From Humisphaera sp. (GTDB taxonomy: Bacteria > Planctomycetota > Phycisphaerae > Tepidisphaerales > Tepidisphaeraceae): a DNA stretch of 15,746 nucleotides. The notes under the pieces are model-generated. The model did no database searches and was not told where the DNA came from. It saw only the letters and a program-made list of their open reading frames with translations. Location of the stretch: NCBI GenBank assembly GCA_025351525.1, contig JANXVV010000108.1:1-15746 (forward strand), read 5' to 3'. The translations under genes were made by a program, and so were the position numbers. Of the stretch, positions 1-7,540 are shown piece after piece; the first letter of the stretch is position 1, and each line of letters opens with the position of its first letter.

Positions 1-873
1 AGCCCGCGGAAAGACAAGGCATTCATCCGCGTGAATTGCGGCGCGCTGACCGGCACGCTGCTGGAATCGGAATTGTTCGGGCATGTGAAAGGATCTTTCA
101 CCGGCGCGATCCGCGACAAGATCGGCCGATTCGAGGCGGCGGATGGCGGGTCCATCTTCCTCGACGAAATCGGCACGATGGAACCGGTGCTGCAAGTCAA
201 ACTGCTGCGCGTTCTGCAAGAGCGCGAGTTGGAACGCGTGGGTGACACGGCCACGTTAAAAGTGGACGTGCGCGTCATCGCCGCCACCAACGTGGATTTG
301 CAGGAGGAGGTGGCGAAATCCAACTTCCGCGAGGATTTGTTCTATCGGTTGAATGTAGTGAACATCTATCTGCCCCCGCTGCGAAATCGCCGCGAGGATA
401 TTCCGCGATTGATCGATTACTTTCTCGACAAATACAATTCGGTGAACGATCGACGGCTAAGGCGCATCAGCCGGGAGATGCTGAACATCATGCTGCGGTA
501 TCCCTGGCCGGGCAACGTGCGGGAATTGGAAAATTCGATCGAGCGGGCCGTGGTGTTGAGCAATGGCGAGGATTTCACGGAGGATTTGCTGCCGTTGAGC
601 GTGCGAATGTTCGCCGCGCAGCGCCGGACGAATCACGCGAGCGAGTCGATCGAAACCCTCACGCGCCGACTGGCCGATCAGGCGATCGTCGACTATGAGT
701 TGCGAGAAGGGGAGATTTATCAGCTGGTGATCGATCAAATCGAGCGGGCGCTGCTCGATCGCGCGTTGGCTAAGTGCGATGGTGTGAAAACCAAGGCGGC
801 GGATTTTCTGGGGATCAATCGTAACACGCTGAATAAGAAGGTGAAGGAGTTGGGGATTGAGCCGGGGGAGTAG
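1..873 (+). CDS. Sigma-54-dependent transcriptional activator, AAA+ and Fis-HTH part (5' end outside window)
   Basis: The frame is open from base 1, so the start and any N-terminal sensor or receiver domain lie outside; 290 residues are visible. The protein would remodel RNA polymerase-sigma54 using ATP. Visible in order: the sigma-54 contact loop GSFTGA (visible residues 31-36; the usual form is GAFTGA, so Ala is replaced by Ser), the Walker B segment GGSIFLDEIG, the sensor segment VIAATN, the arginine-finger region FREDLFYRLNV, and the sensor-2 segment YPWPGNVRELEN. The C-terminus carries a Fis-type helix-turn-helix (KTKAADFLGINRNTLNKKVKEL). The Walker A lies upstream of the window. The family is certain. 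Whether it is an NtrC-type response regulator cannot be decided without the N-terminus. It ends 43 bases before the next gene. Confidence 0.95.
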   Translation, partial: SPRKDKAFIRVNCGALTGTLLESELFGHVKGSFTGAIRDKIGRFEAADGGSIFLDEIGTMEPVLQVKLLRVLQERELERVGDTATLKVDVRVIAATNVDLQEEVAKSNFREDLFYRLNVVNIYLPPLRNRREDIPRLIDYFLDKYNSVNDRRLRRISREMLNIMLRYPWPGNVRELENSIERAVVLSNGEDFTEDLLPLSVRMFAAQRRTNHASESIETLTRRLADQAIVDYELREGEIYQLVIDQIERALLDRALAKCDGVKTKAADFLGINRNTLNKKVKELGIEPGE

Positions 874-916
874 GCAGATTGCGCCTGCGGCAGTAGTATC
901 TATGCAGAGGTAAACC

Positions 917-1486
917 ATGGCGACCGCTTTACGACAACGGCGTGAACTTCGCCGCGAATTTGGAATTGGAATGCCCGGAGACAACAATCACATATTAAAT
1001 ATCGCGAGAACTCTACAGAGCCATGTCGAAGCACCGGTCCTCGGCGGGATTGCCGTCAACTTGCACGGCGCGGTTCGCACGACTTGCGACCTGGATTTTT
1101 ACACGCCAGACCGCGTGATGACTGCGGAACAACTCGCCGCCGCCGGCGCCTACTGGGATGTCCAGAAGCGGGAACATATTTTAGAGGGCGTTCGGATTCA
1201 TACCGTCACTCCGAGAGACGCCGGCCATATCGTTGAGAAAGTTTCGCTCATCGACGGCGTGCGCGTGGTAAGCCTGAAGGATCTTGTTGCGATCAAGCTC
1301 ATTTGCGGGTTGAACAACACGGGTCGCAGTAAAGATATCGGCGATGTCGAGGCATTGATTCGCGTGATCCCGCTCGACAAACGTTTCGCCGGGAAACTGC
1401 CGACGGCACTGCGCGCCCCATTTAAAATCCTCGTCGACGGGGTGCGGGCCAACGAGCGCAACCAAAAAGACAAACCGCAGTTCTGA
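917..1486 (+). CDS. Nucleotidyltransferase-fold protein (AbiEii-like/minimal NTase type)
   Basis: A 189-residue protein. Residues 43-61 read GGIAVNLHGAVRTTCDLDF, matching the nucleotidyltransferase signature of a GG pair followed by DxD (D58, D60), which normally bind metal and nucleotide. Further on, VVSLKDLVAIKL (118-128) and RSKDIGDVEAL (137-147) resemble the conserved C-terminal Lys and Lys-Asp segments of AbiEii/DUF6036-like proteins. The chosen ATG has an AGAGG Shine-Dalgarno at 906-910 with 6-base spacing. An in-frame ATG at 971 would remove 18 poorly conserved residues but has only a weak site. No AbiEi-type antitoxin or HEPN partner is adjacent, so a toxin role is not supported by context. 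The fold assignment is fairly good; the substrate is unknown. Confidence 0.75.
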   Translation: MATALRQRRELRREFGIGMPGDNNHILNIARTLQSHVEAPVLGGIAVNLHGAVRTTCDLDFYTPDRVMTAEQLAAAGAYWDVQKREHILEGVRIHTVTPRDAGHIVEKVSLIDGVRVVSLKDLVAIKLICGLNNTGRSKDIGDVEALIRVIPLDKRFAGKLPTALRAPFKILVDGVRANERNQKDKPQF

Positions 1487-1495
1487 TCGCAATCT

Positions 1496-1644
1496 TCTCC
1501 AAGCCGGGGCGGAGCGGGAAGCGTAGCGCCCTGCGCAACCCCGGATCGCTCAGCCGCCGCGATGAGCCACCGAAGTATCGAATCACCGAAGAATCCCGGG
1601 CTGCGCAGTTCCCTGCCGCTCACCGCTCCGCCCCGGCTTGGAGA
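1496..1644. repeat. 149-bp inverted-repeat element (MITE/REP-like) upstream of ffh
   Basis: The outer 22 bases (1496-1517) are the exact reverse complement of 1623-1644, with core AAGCCGGGGCGGAGCGG. The complementarity continues imperfectly inward to about 1546 and 1592. The middle contains two near copies of CACCGAAG. There is no coding content and I see no clear target-site duplication. It could be a non-autonomous transposable element, a REP-type palindrome or a strong terminator for the gene ending at 1486. It fills most of the 213-base gap before ffh. Confidence 0.75.
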
Positions 1645-1665
1645 GTCGCGTTCAACCCTGGGGTT

Positions 1666-1692
1666 TTGAACTCGGGGAAAATGGTCTATTAT
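1666..1692 (+). promoter_or_regulatory. Candidate sigma-70 promoter of ffh, predicting a leaderless transcript
   Basis: TTGAAC at 1666-1671 and TATTAT at 1687-1692 are separated by 15 bases, shorter than ideal. A start point 6-8 bases after the -10 box would fall at about 1699-1700, on the ATG of ffh. No Shine-Dalgarno lies at normal distance from that ATG; the nearest purine run, GGGGAAAA, is about 20 bases away. This supports a leaderless mRNA, by inference only. Confidence 0.45.
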
Positions 1693-1699
1693 TACCCCT

Positions 1700-3169
1700 A
1701 TGCTCGAAGCCCTCACCGATAAATTCACCGGCGTGTTCCGCACCCTCTCCGGCCGCGGACGCATCAGCGAAGAAAACATCCGCGAATCCATGCGCGAAGT
1801 CCGCACCGCCCTCCTCGAAGCGGACGTCAACTTTAAGGTCGTCAAGGATTTCACCGAAACCGTCATCGAAAAAGCCATCGGGCAGGAGGTCATCAAAACC
1901 CTCCATCCCGGCGAGGTGATGGTCAAGATCGTCTATGACGAACTCGTCAATCTGATGGGCCCCGTCGACACGCGAATCTACTTCGTCCAGCCCGGCCCGA
2001 CCATCATCATGATGGCCGGGTTGCAAGGCGCGGGCAAAACCACCACCTGCGGAAAGCTCGCGAAGTACCTCGTTGCCAAGGGGCATCATCCACTGCTTGC
2101 GGCGGCCGACTTGCAGCGGCCGGCGGCGGTCGAGCAGCTTCGCATCGTCGGCGAGCAGGTCGGTGTGCCGGTCTACACCGATCCCGGCAAAATCGCGTCG
2201 CACGGGCAGGTGACCAAGGGCGCGGCGGTCGCCGTCTGTCGGGCGGCGGTCGCGCAGGCCAAGGCCACCGGCAGGGATGTCGTCATCCTCGATACCGCCG
2301 GTCGGCTTCATATTGATGAAGCACTGATGGGCGAGCTGAAGGAAGTGAACACGACGATCAAGCCGCACCAGATCTATCTGGTGCTGGATTCGATGAGCGG
2401 CCAGGATGCCGTCAACAGCGCCAAGGCGTTCAACGAACAGCTCGAGCTCGATGGCCTGATCCTTACCAAGTTCGACTCCGACACGCGCGGCGGTGCGCTG
2501 CTCAGCGCGAAGATGATCACCGGCAAACCCGTCAAATTCCTCGGCGTCGGTGAGAAATTCGACGCACTCGAAGAGTTCCGCCCCGAGGGCATGGCCCAGC
2601 GCATTCTCGGCATGGGCGACATCCTCCAGCTCGTCGAAACCGCCCAGCAGAATTTCGACGTCGAGGAGACGCAGAAGCTTCAGGCCAAGATGGAGAAGGG
2701 CGAGTTCACGCTGGACGATTTCATGGCCCAGATGGGCCAGGTGAAAAAGCTCGGGCCGATGAGCAAGGTGATGGGCATGATTCCCGGCATGGCCCAGATG
2801 ACCAAACAGATGAACATGGGCGAGGGGGATGTCGAAAAGCAGATGGGCCATATGCGGGCGATCTACGACTCGATGAATGCGAAGGAGCGCCGGAAGCCCG
2901 ACCTGCTCGATTCGGCTCGCCGTCGGCGAATTGCGCGCGGGGCGGGGGTGGGGTTGAACGAGGTCGGGCAGTTCATGAAGCAGTTCGAGATGAGCCGCGA
3001 CATGATGCGGGCGGTGGGCTCGATGGGAATGATGGGCAAGCTCAAGATGATGAAGGCGATGATGAGCGGCAACCTATCGAGCCTCGGCATGCCGGGCGGG
3101 CCAATGATTAAGACGAAGAAGAGCGGGTTTATGGAGAAGAAGGATCGGAATAAGAAGAAGAGGCGGTGA
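1700..3169 (+). CDS. ffh: Signal recognition particle protein Ffh (SRP54 GTPase)
   Basis: A 489-residue cytoplasmic GTPase that binds SRP RNA and signal peptides and delivers ribosome-nascent chains to FtsY. The N-terminal four-helix domain (about 1-90) contains RISEENIRESMREVRTALLE. The GTPase core shows G1 GLQGAGKTT (107-115), the DLQRPAA segment (137-143), G3 DTAGR (198-202) and G4 TKFD (256-259), followed by DTRGGALLS. The M domain (from about 300) is methionine-rich and holds the RNA-binding segment ARRRRIARGAGVGLNEV. The Lys/Arg-rich tail is typical. Length and domain order are normal for bacteria. The ATG at 1700 gives the standard N-terminus but lacks a Shine-Dalgarno site; a promoter-like pair lies directly in front. 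The next gene begins 15 bases after the stop, so the two are probably co-transcribed. Confidence 0.98.
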   Translation: MLEALTDKFTGVFRTLSGRGRISEENIRESMREVRTALLEADVNFKVVKDFTETVIEKAIGQEVIKTLHPGEVMVKIVYDELVNLMGPVDTRIYFVQPGPTIIMMAGLQGAGKTTTCGKLAKYLVAKGHHPLLAAADLQRPAAVEQLRIVGEQVGVPVYTDPGKIASHGQVTKGAAVAVCRAAVAQAKATGRDVVILDTAGRLHIDEALMGELKEVNTTIKPHQIYLVLDSMSGQDAVNSAKAFNEQLELDGLILTKFDSDTRGGALLSAKMITGKPVKFLGVGEKFDALEEFRPEGMAQRILGMGDILQLVETAQQNFDVEETQKLQAKMEKGEFTLDDFMAQMGQVKKLGPMSKVMGMIPGMAQMTKQMNMGEGDVEKQMGHMRAIYDSMNAKERRKPDLLDSARRRRIARGAGVGLNEVGQFMKQFEMSRDMMRAVGSMGMMGKLKMMKAMMSGNLSSLGMPGGPMIKTKKSGFMEKKDRNKKKRR

Positions 3170-3184
3170 GGGAGAGGTTGCAAA

Positions 3185-3574
3185 ATGTTACGGAATGTCG
3201 CGCTGGCTTCACTCGGTTTATACGGCTTATTTCTCGGCTTGCAGTACTGGCAGTTCACCGATATGCAGAAGTTAAAACCCAAATGCCAACAGCTCTTGCG
3301 TGTTCAACTTTCCGCGGATGATATCGTCACCGATCGCGCGACCATAGGATTTATGGATACCAGCTACTTCGTCAAGCTGCATTTGACGGATGAAACGTAC
3401 CATACTGCGTGCGACGACCAAGCGAGAGATTCGGAAGAGCGAAAAAAGAAATCGCATTTGGATTGGCCTTGGCCCGTTCCGGACGGTGCCATCTGGTGCG
3501 AGGATGAAGATCATCAACTCTTTATTTTCGTTCCGCACACGCATGAAGTGTCTATCTACTACTGGAGGCATTAA
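3185..3574 (+). CDS. Small membrane-anchored protein of unknown function
   Basis: A 129-residue protein I do not recognise. Residues 3-22 (RNVALASLGLYGLFLGLQYW) form one hydrophobic N-terminal segment with a single Arg before it, so it is probably a membrane anchor, or possibly an uncleaved signal sequence. The remaining ~105 residues are soluble and mixed in charge, with two to three predicted beta strands rich in aromatic residues near the end (LFIFVPHTHEVSIYYW) and a charged stretch DSEERKKKSH in the middle. Three cysteines are spread out with no motif. The start is well supported by GGAGAGG at 3171-3177, 7 bases before the ATG. It lies 15 bases behind ffh and is probably translated from the same mRNA, which does not by itself imply a role in protein targeting. 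Confidence 0.75.
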   Translation: MLRNVALASLGLYGLFLGLQYWQFTDMQKLKPKCQQLLRVQLSADDIVTDRATIGFMDTSYFVKLHLTDETYHTACDDQARDSEERKKKSHLDWPWPVPDGAIWCEDEDHQLFIFVPHTHEVSIYYWRH

Positions 3575-3640
3575 TTTGCGTTCATTAATGATTCTTGGTG
3601 GGCCAGCCGTATGGAATCCGGAAGGTCTCTCGCTGATGAC

Positions 3641-3645
3641 GGAGG
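3641..3645 (+). promoter_or_regulatory. Shine-Dalgarno GGAGG that fixes the Uma2 start
   Basis: GGAGG lies 4 bases before the ATG at 3650. The longer in-frame ATG at 3611 has no ribosome-binding site and would add 13 residues that do not resemble the family, so 3650 is chosen. Confidence 0.75.
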
Positions 3646-3649
3646 TTCT

Positions 3650-4201
3650 ATGTCGACAATCACACGCCTCGTCACGGCAGACGAATTGTTCCGAATGAAA
3701 CATGTCGGTCGTTGTGAGTTGATCTACGGCGAGGTTGTCATGATGAGTCCTGCCGGCGCGGAACACGGTGTGATTGCAATGCGGTTGGGCCGTTATCTGG
3801 GTGAGTTTGTGGAGGCGCACGATCTGGGAAGCGTGTTTGCGGCTGAAACGGGGTTCAAGATCGCCGGCGATCCGGATCTGGTACGCGCCCCGGACGCCGG
3901 CTATGTGCGAAAAGATCGGCTTGCCGGGGGGCTTCCGAAGGGGTATTTCGAGGGAGTTCCCGATCTTGCCGTCGAGGTTCTTTCACCGGGCGATCAGAAG
4001 CGCGAGGTGGCAGAGAAAATTGCGATGTGGCTTGCCCACGGAACGGCGGTGGTGTGGGAAGCCGACCCGCGCACCATGACGGTGACCGTCCACCGTGTCG
4101 CCCAGGTGCCGCAGCGATTGGAAATGAAAGACATCCTGTTTGAAGAAGCATTGTTGCCGGGGTTCGCGTTGGCGTTGTCGAAAATTTTCAAACTCCCGTG
4201 A
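3650..4201 (+). CDS. Uma2 family (DUF820) PD-(D/E)XK endonuclease-like protein
   Basis: A 183-residue protein matching the Uma2/DUF820 family, a PD-(D/E)XK nuclease fold found in large numbers in cyanobacteria, planctomycetes and chloroflexi. Its cellular role is unsettled. Visible landmarks: the N-terminal segment ELFRMKHVGRCELIYGEVVMMSP, H39, then RAPDAGYV with D82, PDLAVEVLSPGD with E109, and AEKIAMWLAHG with K123, which together give the D-ExV-K active-site pattern. The family's usual VW-x-x-DP follows at 135-140 (VWEADP). The length is normal and all expected catalytic residues are present, so it should be intact. It stands alone, converges with the permease gene on the other strand and has no evident partner. 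Members often occur as solitary, mobile paralogues. Confidence 0.92.
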   Translation: MSTITRLVTADELFRMKHVGRCELIYGEVVMMSPAGAEHGVIAMRLGRYLGEFVEAHDLGSVFAAETGFKIAGDPDLVRAPDAGYVRKDRLAGGLPKGYFEGVPDLAVEVLSPGDQKREVAEKIAMWLAHGTAVVWEADPRTMTVTVHRVAQVPQRLEMKDILFEEALLPGFALALSKIFKLP

Positions 4202-4277
4202 AGATGTCGCGGCCTTGACGAACCGCAAGGCTAAGCCGCAAGCGGCATTAAAGGTTCGGGGCGAAGGGATCGAGAAG
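4202..4277. terminator. Structured convergent intergenic region, candidate bidirectional terminator or repeat
   Basis: Between two convergent stop codons, CGAACC (4219-4224) pairs with GGTTCG (4253-4258). Inside this, GCCGC (4235-4239) pairs with GCGGC (4242-4246) around an AA loop. There is no U-tract, so a classical intrinsic terminator is not shown. The inner segment AAGCCGCAAGCGGC looks like a dispersed intergenic palindrome. Confidence 0.4.
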
Positions 4278-6218
4278 TCACTTCCCCCGGCCTTCGTCCA
4301 TGTCTTCCGGTCGAATGACTTCCACCGGAATCTCCGGGGGGAGAATCGCTTCAAGGCGTTTTTGAAAGTGTCCTTTGACCAGATGATACAGAGCCCCGTG
4401 ACGGGACGAACCGATGAGCACCTTGGTGCATCCCTGCATCGCCGCGTTTTCGGCGAACAGCTCGACGGAATCGTTTCCCATGTCGTACACCGGAATGACC
4501 GGCACTCCAAACCGATGGCCCAATTCCAGGAAGCGGGCGAAAGTCCGTTGGGCGGCAAGATCGGTGTCGATGTTCAGCGTCTGATCCCATTTGTAGGACA
4601 GATGCACTTCGCGAATGAAGCAGACGACCAATGCCGCATTTTCCTTTTTGGCTTCGATGAATGCCCCGGTGGCCAATGCCTCGGAGCCATAGCTTCCCAC
4701 CAGAATCCTGGGCTTGGCGAGGGCCTCCGGGGTGAGCTGCTCGCGGATGGCCGACTGCAAAAGGCTTAACTGGGGGCCTTTGCGGGTTGCAAACCATTTG
4801 CTGAGGTAGCGTGCGGAAAGACCGACTACCATCACGACCCCGACAAATTTTAGGGCGTCAGGTTTCACGAACGCCAGCGTGATCCAGATCCCGAGAAGGA
4901 CGATCCCCAACAGAATCATCGGTATTTTGCGCGACAGGCGGCGGAGACGCGGGTGGATCGCACAGAGAGAGACGTTGATCGCCACCGCCCCGATCACACC
5001 GATGGCGTAAAGTGCCGCCAGTGCGTCGATATTATGACTGATGAGCAGCACGATCACCGGCACGCTCGTCGCGACAATCGCGGGAATCCACGGCACGCCA
5101 AAGCGATTGAGCTTGACCATGATGCGCGGCAACTCGCCATCGCGGGCCATCAGATATTGAACCGAGATCATGTCGGTGATGGCCGTGTTGCCCGCCGACA
5201 GCAACAGGCAGCCGCCGACGATGCGGACGGCCCATTCGCCCCACTTGCCGATGAAGTGGAAACTGAGGAAAGCGGCCATGTCGTTCATGTGGGCGTCGCG
5301 GTTCAGCGGGTAGATCGACACCATGAATATCGCCAGCAAAATGTTGAACACGGCCACTTCGCCCGCGACGATCCAGATCGCCTTATTGGCGGTTTTGGAA
5401 ACCGGCTTTTTCATCACCCCGGTGAGATTGGCGATGGCTTCCACGCCGCTGAGCGCCAGCACGATGGAGACGAACGACACCCACATTTCACCCGGCGAGT
5501 GGTTGAGATGCCCGATGCGCGACGGGAGTTCTCGCCAGGGCACCTGCGGCAGGGCAAAGGCCGTGATAAGCAGCGTGATGAAGACCATCCCCAGCGCCGC
5601 CGCGAGCGCGAAGCCGCCGGTATGCTTCGGGCCCATCAGATTGAACGCCCCGATCACGATGATCGCGATCATGGCCCATAAGGCGGGGGAATTCATCGCG
5701 AACAAAACGTCCGCTTCCGTCGGATCGCTTTTGCGTTCCGGGTCCAGTTTGTCGCCAGCGTCGAGTTTGGGATCGGCGCGCTCGGCGTGCTTTTTGTTCT
5801 CCTCGTCCGTCGACTTCGTTTGAACGGCGTGATGCAGCCCGAAGTAATGGAACGCATCCAACACGCTGAGCGAAGCCGTCACCGTGTAATCGGCGAAAAG
5901 CAGCAGCGCGCCGACCACCGCCAGCGTGCGGCTTTTGTGTTTGGCGGCGGTATAGACCCCGCCACCATCCGGGTAGATTCGGCAAATATGCGTGTAGGCC
6001 CACCCCACCGCCAGAATCAGCAGGCTCATGCCGACGATCAACCAGAAGCTGGATCGACCCGCAAAAAAAAGTGCCAGCCCCAGCACGTAAAGTCGGCTGG
6101 TTCCCCAATCCCCAAAAAGAAGTCCGGCCGCCTGAAGCCAACTGACATTGCGCGGCCTCTCACTGGCCAACATGGCTAAAGCGGCGGGTTTGGAACTGTC
6201 GGCGGGTTCGGTATCCAT
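4278..6218 (-). CDS. APC-superfamily (KimA/KUP-like) permease with C-terminal universal stress protein domain
   Basis: A 646-residue fusion. Residues 26-475 contain about 12 hydrophobic segments of the APC fold. The first carries GDWGTSRLYVLGL (36-48), which recalls the GD-x-GTS-x-LYVL motif of KUP potassium transporters. PDGGGVYTAAKHK (83-95), SGVEAIANLTG (257-267) and SAGNTAITDMISVQYLMARD (341-360) fit the KimA-like/amino-acid permease pattern. A charged loop of about 45 residues (130-174) follows the third segment. Residues 502-646 form a cytoplasmic USP-like domain starting PRILVGSYGS and holding IGSSRHG (602-608), a degenerate form of the USP nucleotide-binding loop. The substrate could be K+ or an amino acid; the sequence does not decide. 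The start ATG has no Shine-Dalgarno, but a promoter lies just ahead. It is co-directional with sdhC/sdhA, 138 bases away, and probably separate. Confidence 0.9.
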   Translation of the reverse strand: MDTEPADSSKPAALAMLASERPRNVSWLQAAGLLFGDWGTSRLYVLGLALFFAGRSSFWLIVGMSLLILAVGWAYTHICRIYPDGGGVYTAAKHKSRTLAVVGALLLFADYTVTASLSVLDAFHYFGLHHAVQTKSTDEENKKHAERADPKLDAGDKLDPERKSDPTEADVLFAMNSPALWAMIAIIVIGAFNLMGPKHTGGFALAAALGMVFITLLITAFALPQVPWRELPSRIGHLNHSPGEMWVSFVSIVLALSGVEAIANLTGVMKKPVSKTANKAIWIVAGEVAVFNILLAIFMVSIYPLNRDAHMNDMAAFLSFHFIGKWGEWAVRIVGGCLLLSAGNTAITDMISVQYLMARDGELPRIMVKLNRFGVPWIPAIVATSVPVIVLLISHNIDALAALYAIGVIGAVAINVSLCAIHPRLRRLSRKIPMILLGIVLLGIWITLAFVKPDALKFVGVVMVVGLSARYLSKWFATRKGPQLSLLQSAIREQLTPEALAKPRILVGSYGSEALATGAFIEAKKENAALVVCFIREVHLSYKWDQTLNIDTDLAAQRTFARFLELGHRFGVPVIPVYDMGNDSVELFAENAAMQGCTKVLIGSSRHGALYHLVKGHFQKRLEAILPPEIPVEVIRPEDMDEGRGK

Positions 6219-6232
6219 AAGCTTTTTTGAAG

Positions 6233-6261
6233 CTAATAACTTGAACCCGCGTTTGAGTCAA
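6233..6261 (-). promoter_or_regulatory. Candidate sigma-70 promoter of the permease-USP gene
   Basis: On the minus strand, TTGACT (plus coordinates 6256-6261; 5 of 6 consensus bases) and TATTAG (6233-6238; 4 of 6) are 17 bases apart. A start near 6226 leaves a leader of only about 8 bases before the ATG at 6218, too short for a normal ribosome-binding site, and none is seen. Confidence 0.5.
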
Positions 6262-6293
6262 CGCGATTTAATTTCCGGAACAGCGCAATCGGC

Positions 6294-6341
6294 TTTCCGG
6301 TCCCCTCCCCCCATGAACTCGTGGGGGGAGGGGACCGGAAA
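6294..6341. repeat. Perfect 20-bp-stem palindrome downstream of sdhA
   Basis: Bases 6294-6313 and 6322-6341 are exact reverse complements around an 8-base loop (TGAACTCG reading across). The stem is a C-run/G-run block flanked by CCGG. It begins 16 bases after the sdhA stop on the minus strand. No U-tract follows in either direction. The outer CCGGAAATT could pair instead with AATTTCCGG at 6270-6278, giving an alternative fold. It may act as a 3'-end stabiliser or terminator for sdhCA, or be a dispersed repeat. Confidence 0.7.
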
Positions 6342-6356
6342 TTTAATTCACCTCGT

Positions 6357-7540
6357 TTACACACCCACCCCCGCTGGAACCGCAACGGCCTTCGCGGAAG
6401 CCGAATCCGGCTTTTTCCCATAGGTTCTCGCGCGCGGTGAGACGAGGCTGGTGTCCACATTCACATAGCCGATCTTCGCCGAGTCGCTTGCCTCATCGTA
6501 TGTCGCGACCGTCGCCTTCAGAAAGTTCGCATCGTCGCGCTCCGCAAATTCGGGCTTGTAGTGCGCCCCGCGCGATTCGTTCCGCTGCAACGCGGCCATC
6601 AAAATCGCCTCGGCCTGAAGAATCATGTCGCGGACGGCCCGCGCAAAGCTCAGGTTCTGGTTCGTCCACATGCCGGTGTCCGAAAGCTTGACCCGCTTGT
6701 ATCGGGCCTTCCATTCCCGACATTTTTCGAGCGTTTCCTCCAGCTTCCCGTTGTACCGGACGACGGTGCAATGTTCGGTCATCCACTTGCCCATTTCCTG
6801 CCAGAGCAGATAGGGGTTTTCAGCACCTTCATTTTTGACCAGCCAATTCTGGCGATCGGTCTCTTGTTTGACGATGACATCGTATGCGCTCTGCGGTACA
6901 TCGGCGGACGCGATGCCGACATCGGTGGCGTAGTTTTTGACGCACGACCCACCGAAAAGGCCGTCGAAAATGCAACTGAGCAGGGAATTCGCCCCCAGCC
7001 GATTGGCCCCGTGATAGGCGAAGGAGCATTCGCCCATCGCATAAAGGCCGGGGATATTGGTCATCATATTGGCCGGGTCGCCCTTTTTCAGACCGCCGGT
7101 TTTTTCGTCTTTCGTGAAGTTGACCCACAGCCCGCCCATGCTGTAGTGGACCGCCGGGAAAATCTTCATCGGTTCTTCGAGCGGGTCCGTGCCGACGAAC
7201 TTTTCGTAGATTTCCAGAATGCCTTCGAGCTTGTCCAACACTTTTTTCCGGCCCACTGCTTTGACGATGTCGCGAAGGTCGAGGTAGACCATGTTGCCGC
7301 CCCCGACGCCAAGGCCCATCTCCGTGCAGACCTGGAAAATTTCGCGGGTGGCGATGTCGCGGGGAACGAGATTGCCGTACTTCGGATAGCGCTCTTCGAG
7401 GATATAAAATCGCTCGGCTTCCGGGATATCGTTCGGTTTCCGCTTGTCGCCCGCCAGTCGCGGCACCCACACCCGGCCACCTTCACCGCGCGCCGATTCG
7501 CTGATCAACCGGCACTTATCCTCGCCTGGAATTGCGGTTG
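6357..7540 (-). CDS. sdhA: Succinate dehydrogenase/fumarate reductase flavoprotein, C-terminal part (frameshifted)
   Basis: This holds the second two-thirds of SdhA in a frame one base off from the N-terminal part. It resumes at the conserved PTAIPGEDKCRLISESARGEGG region and includes the catalytic-arginine segment ARGEGG, the capping domain, HGANRLGANSLL for FAD/substrate binding, and the C-terminal helical domain with MTEHCTVVRYNGKLEETL. The only start-like codon near its head is a TTG at 7508 inside the conserved block with no ribosome-binding site, so it is not a separate gene. The tail AVAVPAGVGV is family-variable. Restoring one C (minus strand) joins it to the upstream piece and yields a normal protein of about 632 residues. 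Confidence 0.9.

Noticed and set aside
1652..2851. A 399-codon open frame on the minus strand opposite ffh
   Set aside because: It is rich in His/Leu/Asp with no domain, lies entirely within the well-conserved ffh gene and is the usual antisense shadow of GC-rich coding sequence.
4202..4277. A tRNA-like fold in the convergent gap
   Set aside because: The two stems do not form a cloverleaf, there is no T-loop GTTCRANNC and the segment is too short.
6219..6356. A c-di-AMP (ydaO/kimA-type) riboswitch before the KimA-like permease
   Set aside because: The predicted leader is only about 8 bases and the gap is filled by a simple palindrome. The conserved elements of that riboswitch are not seen.
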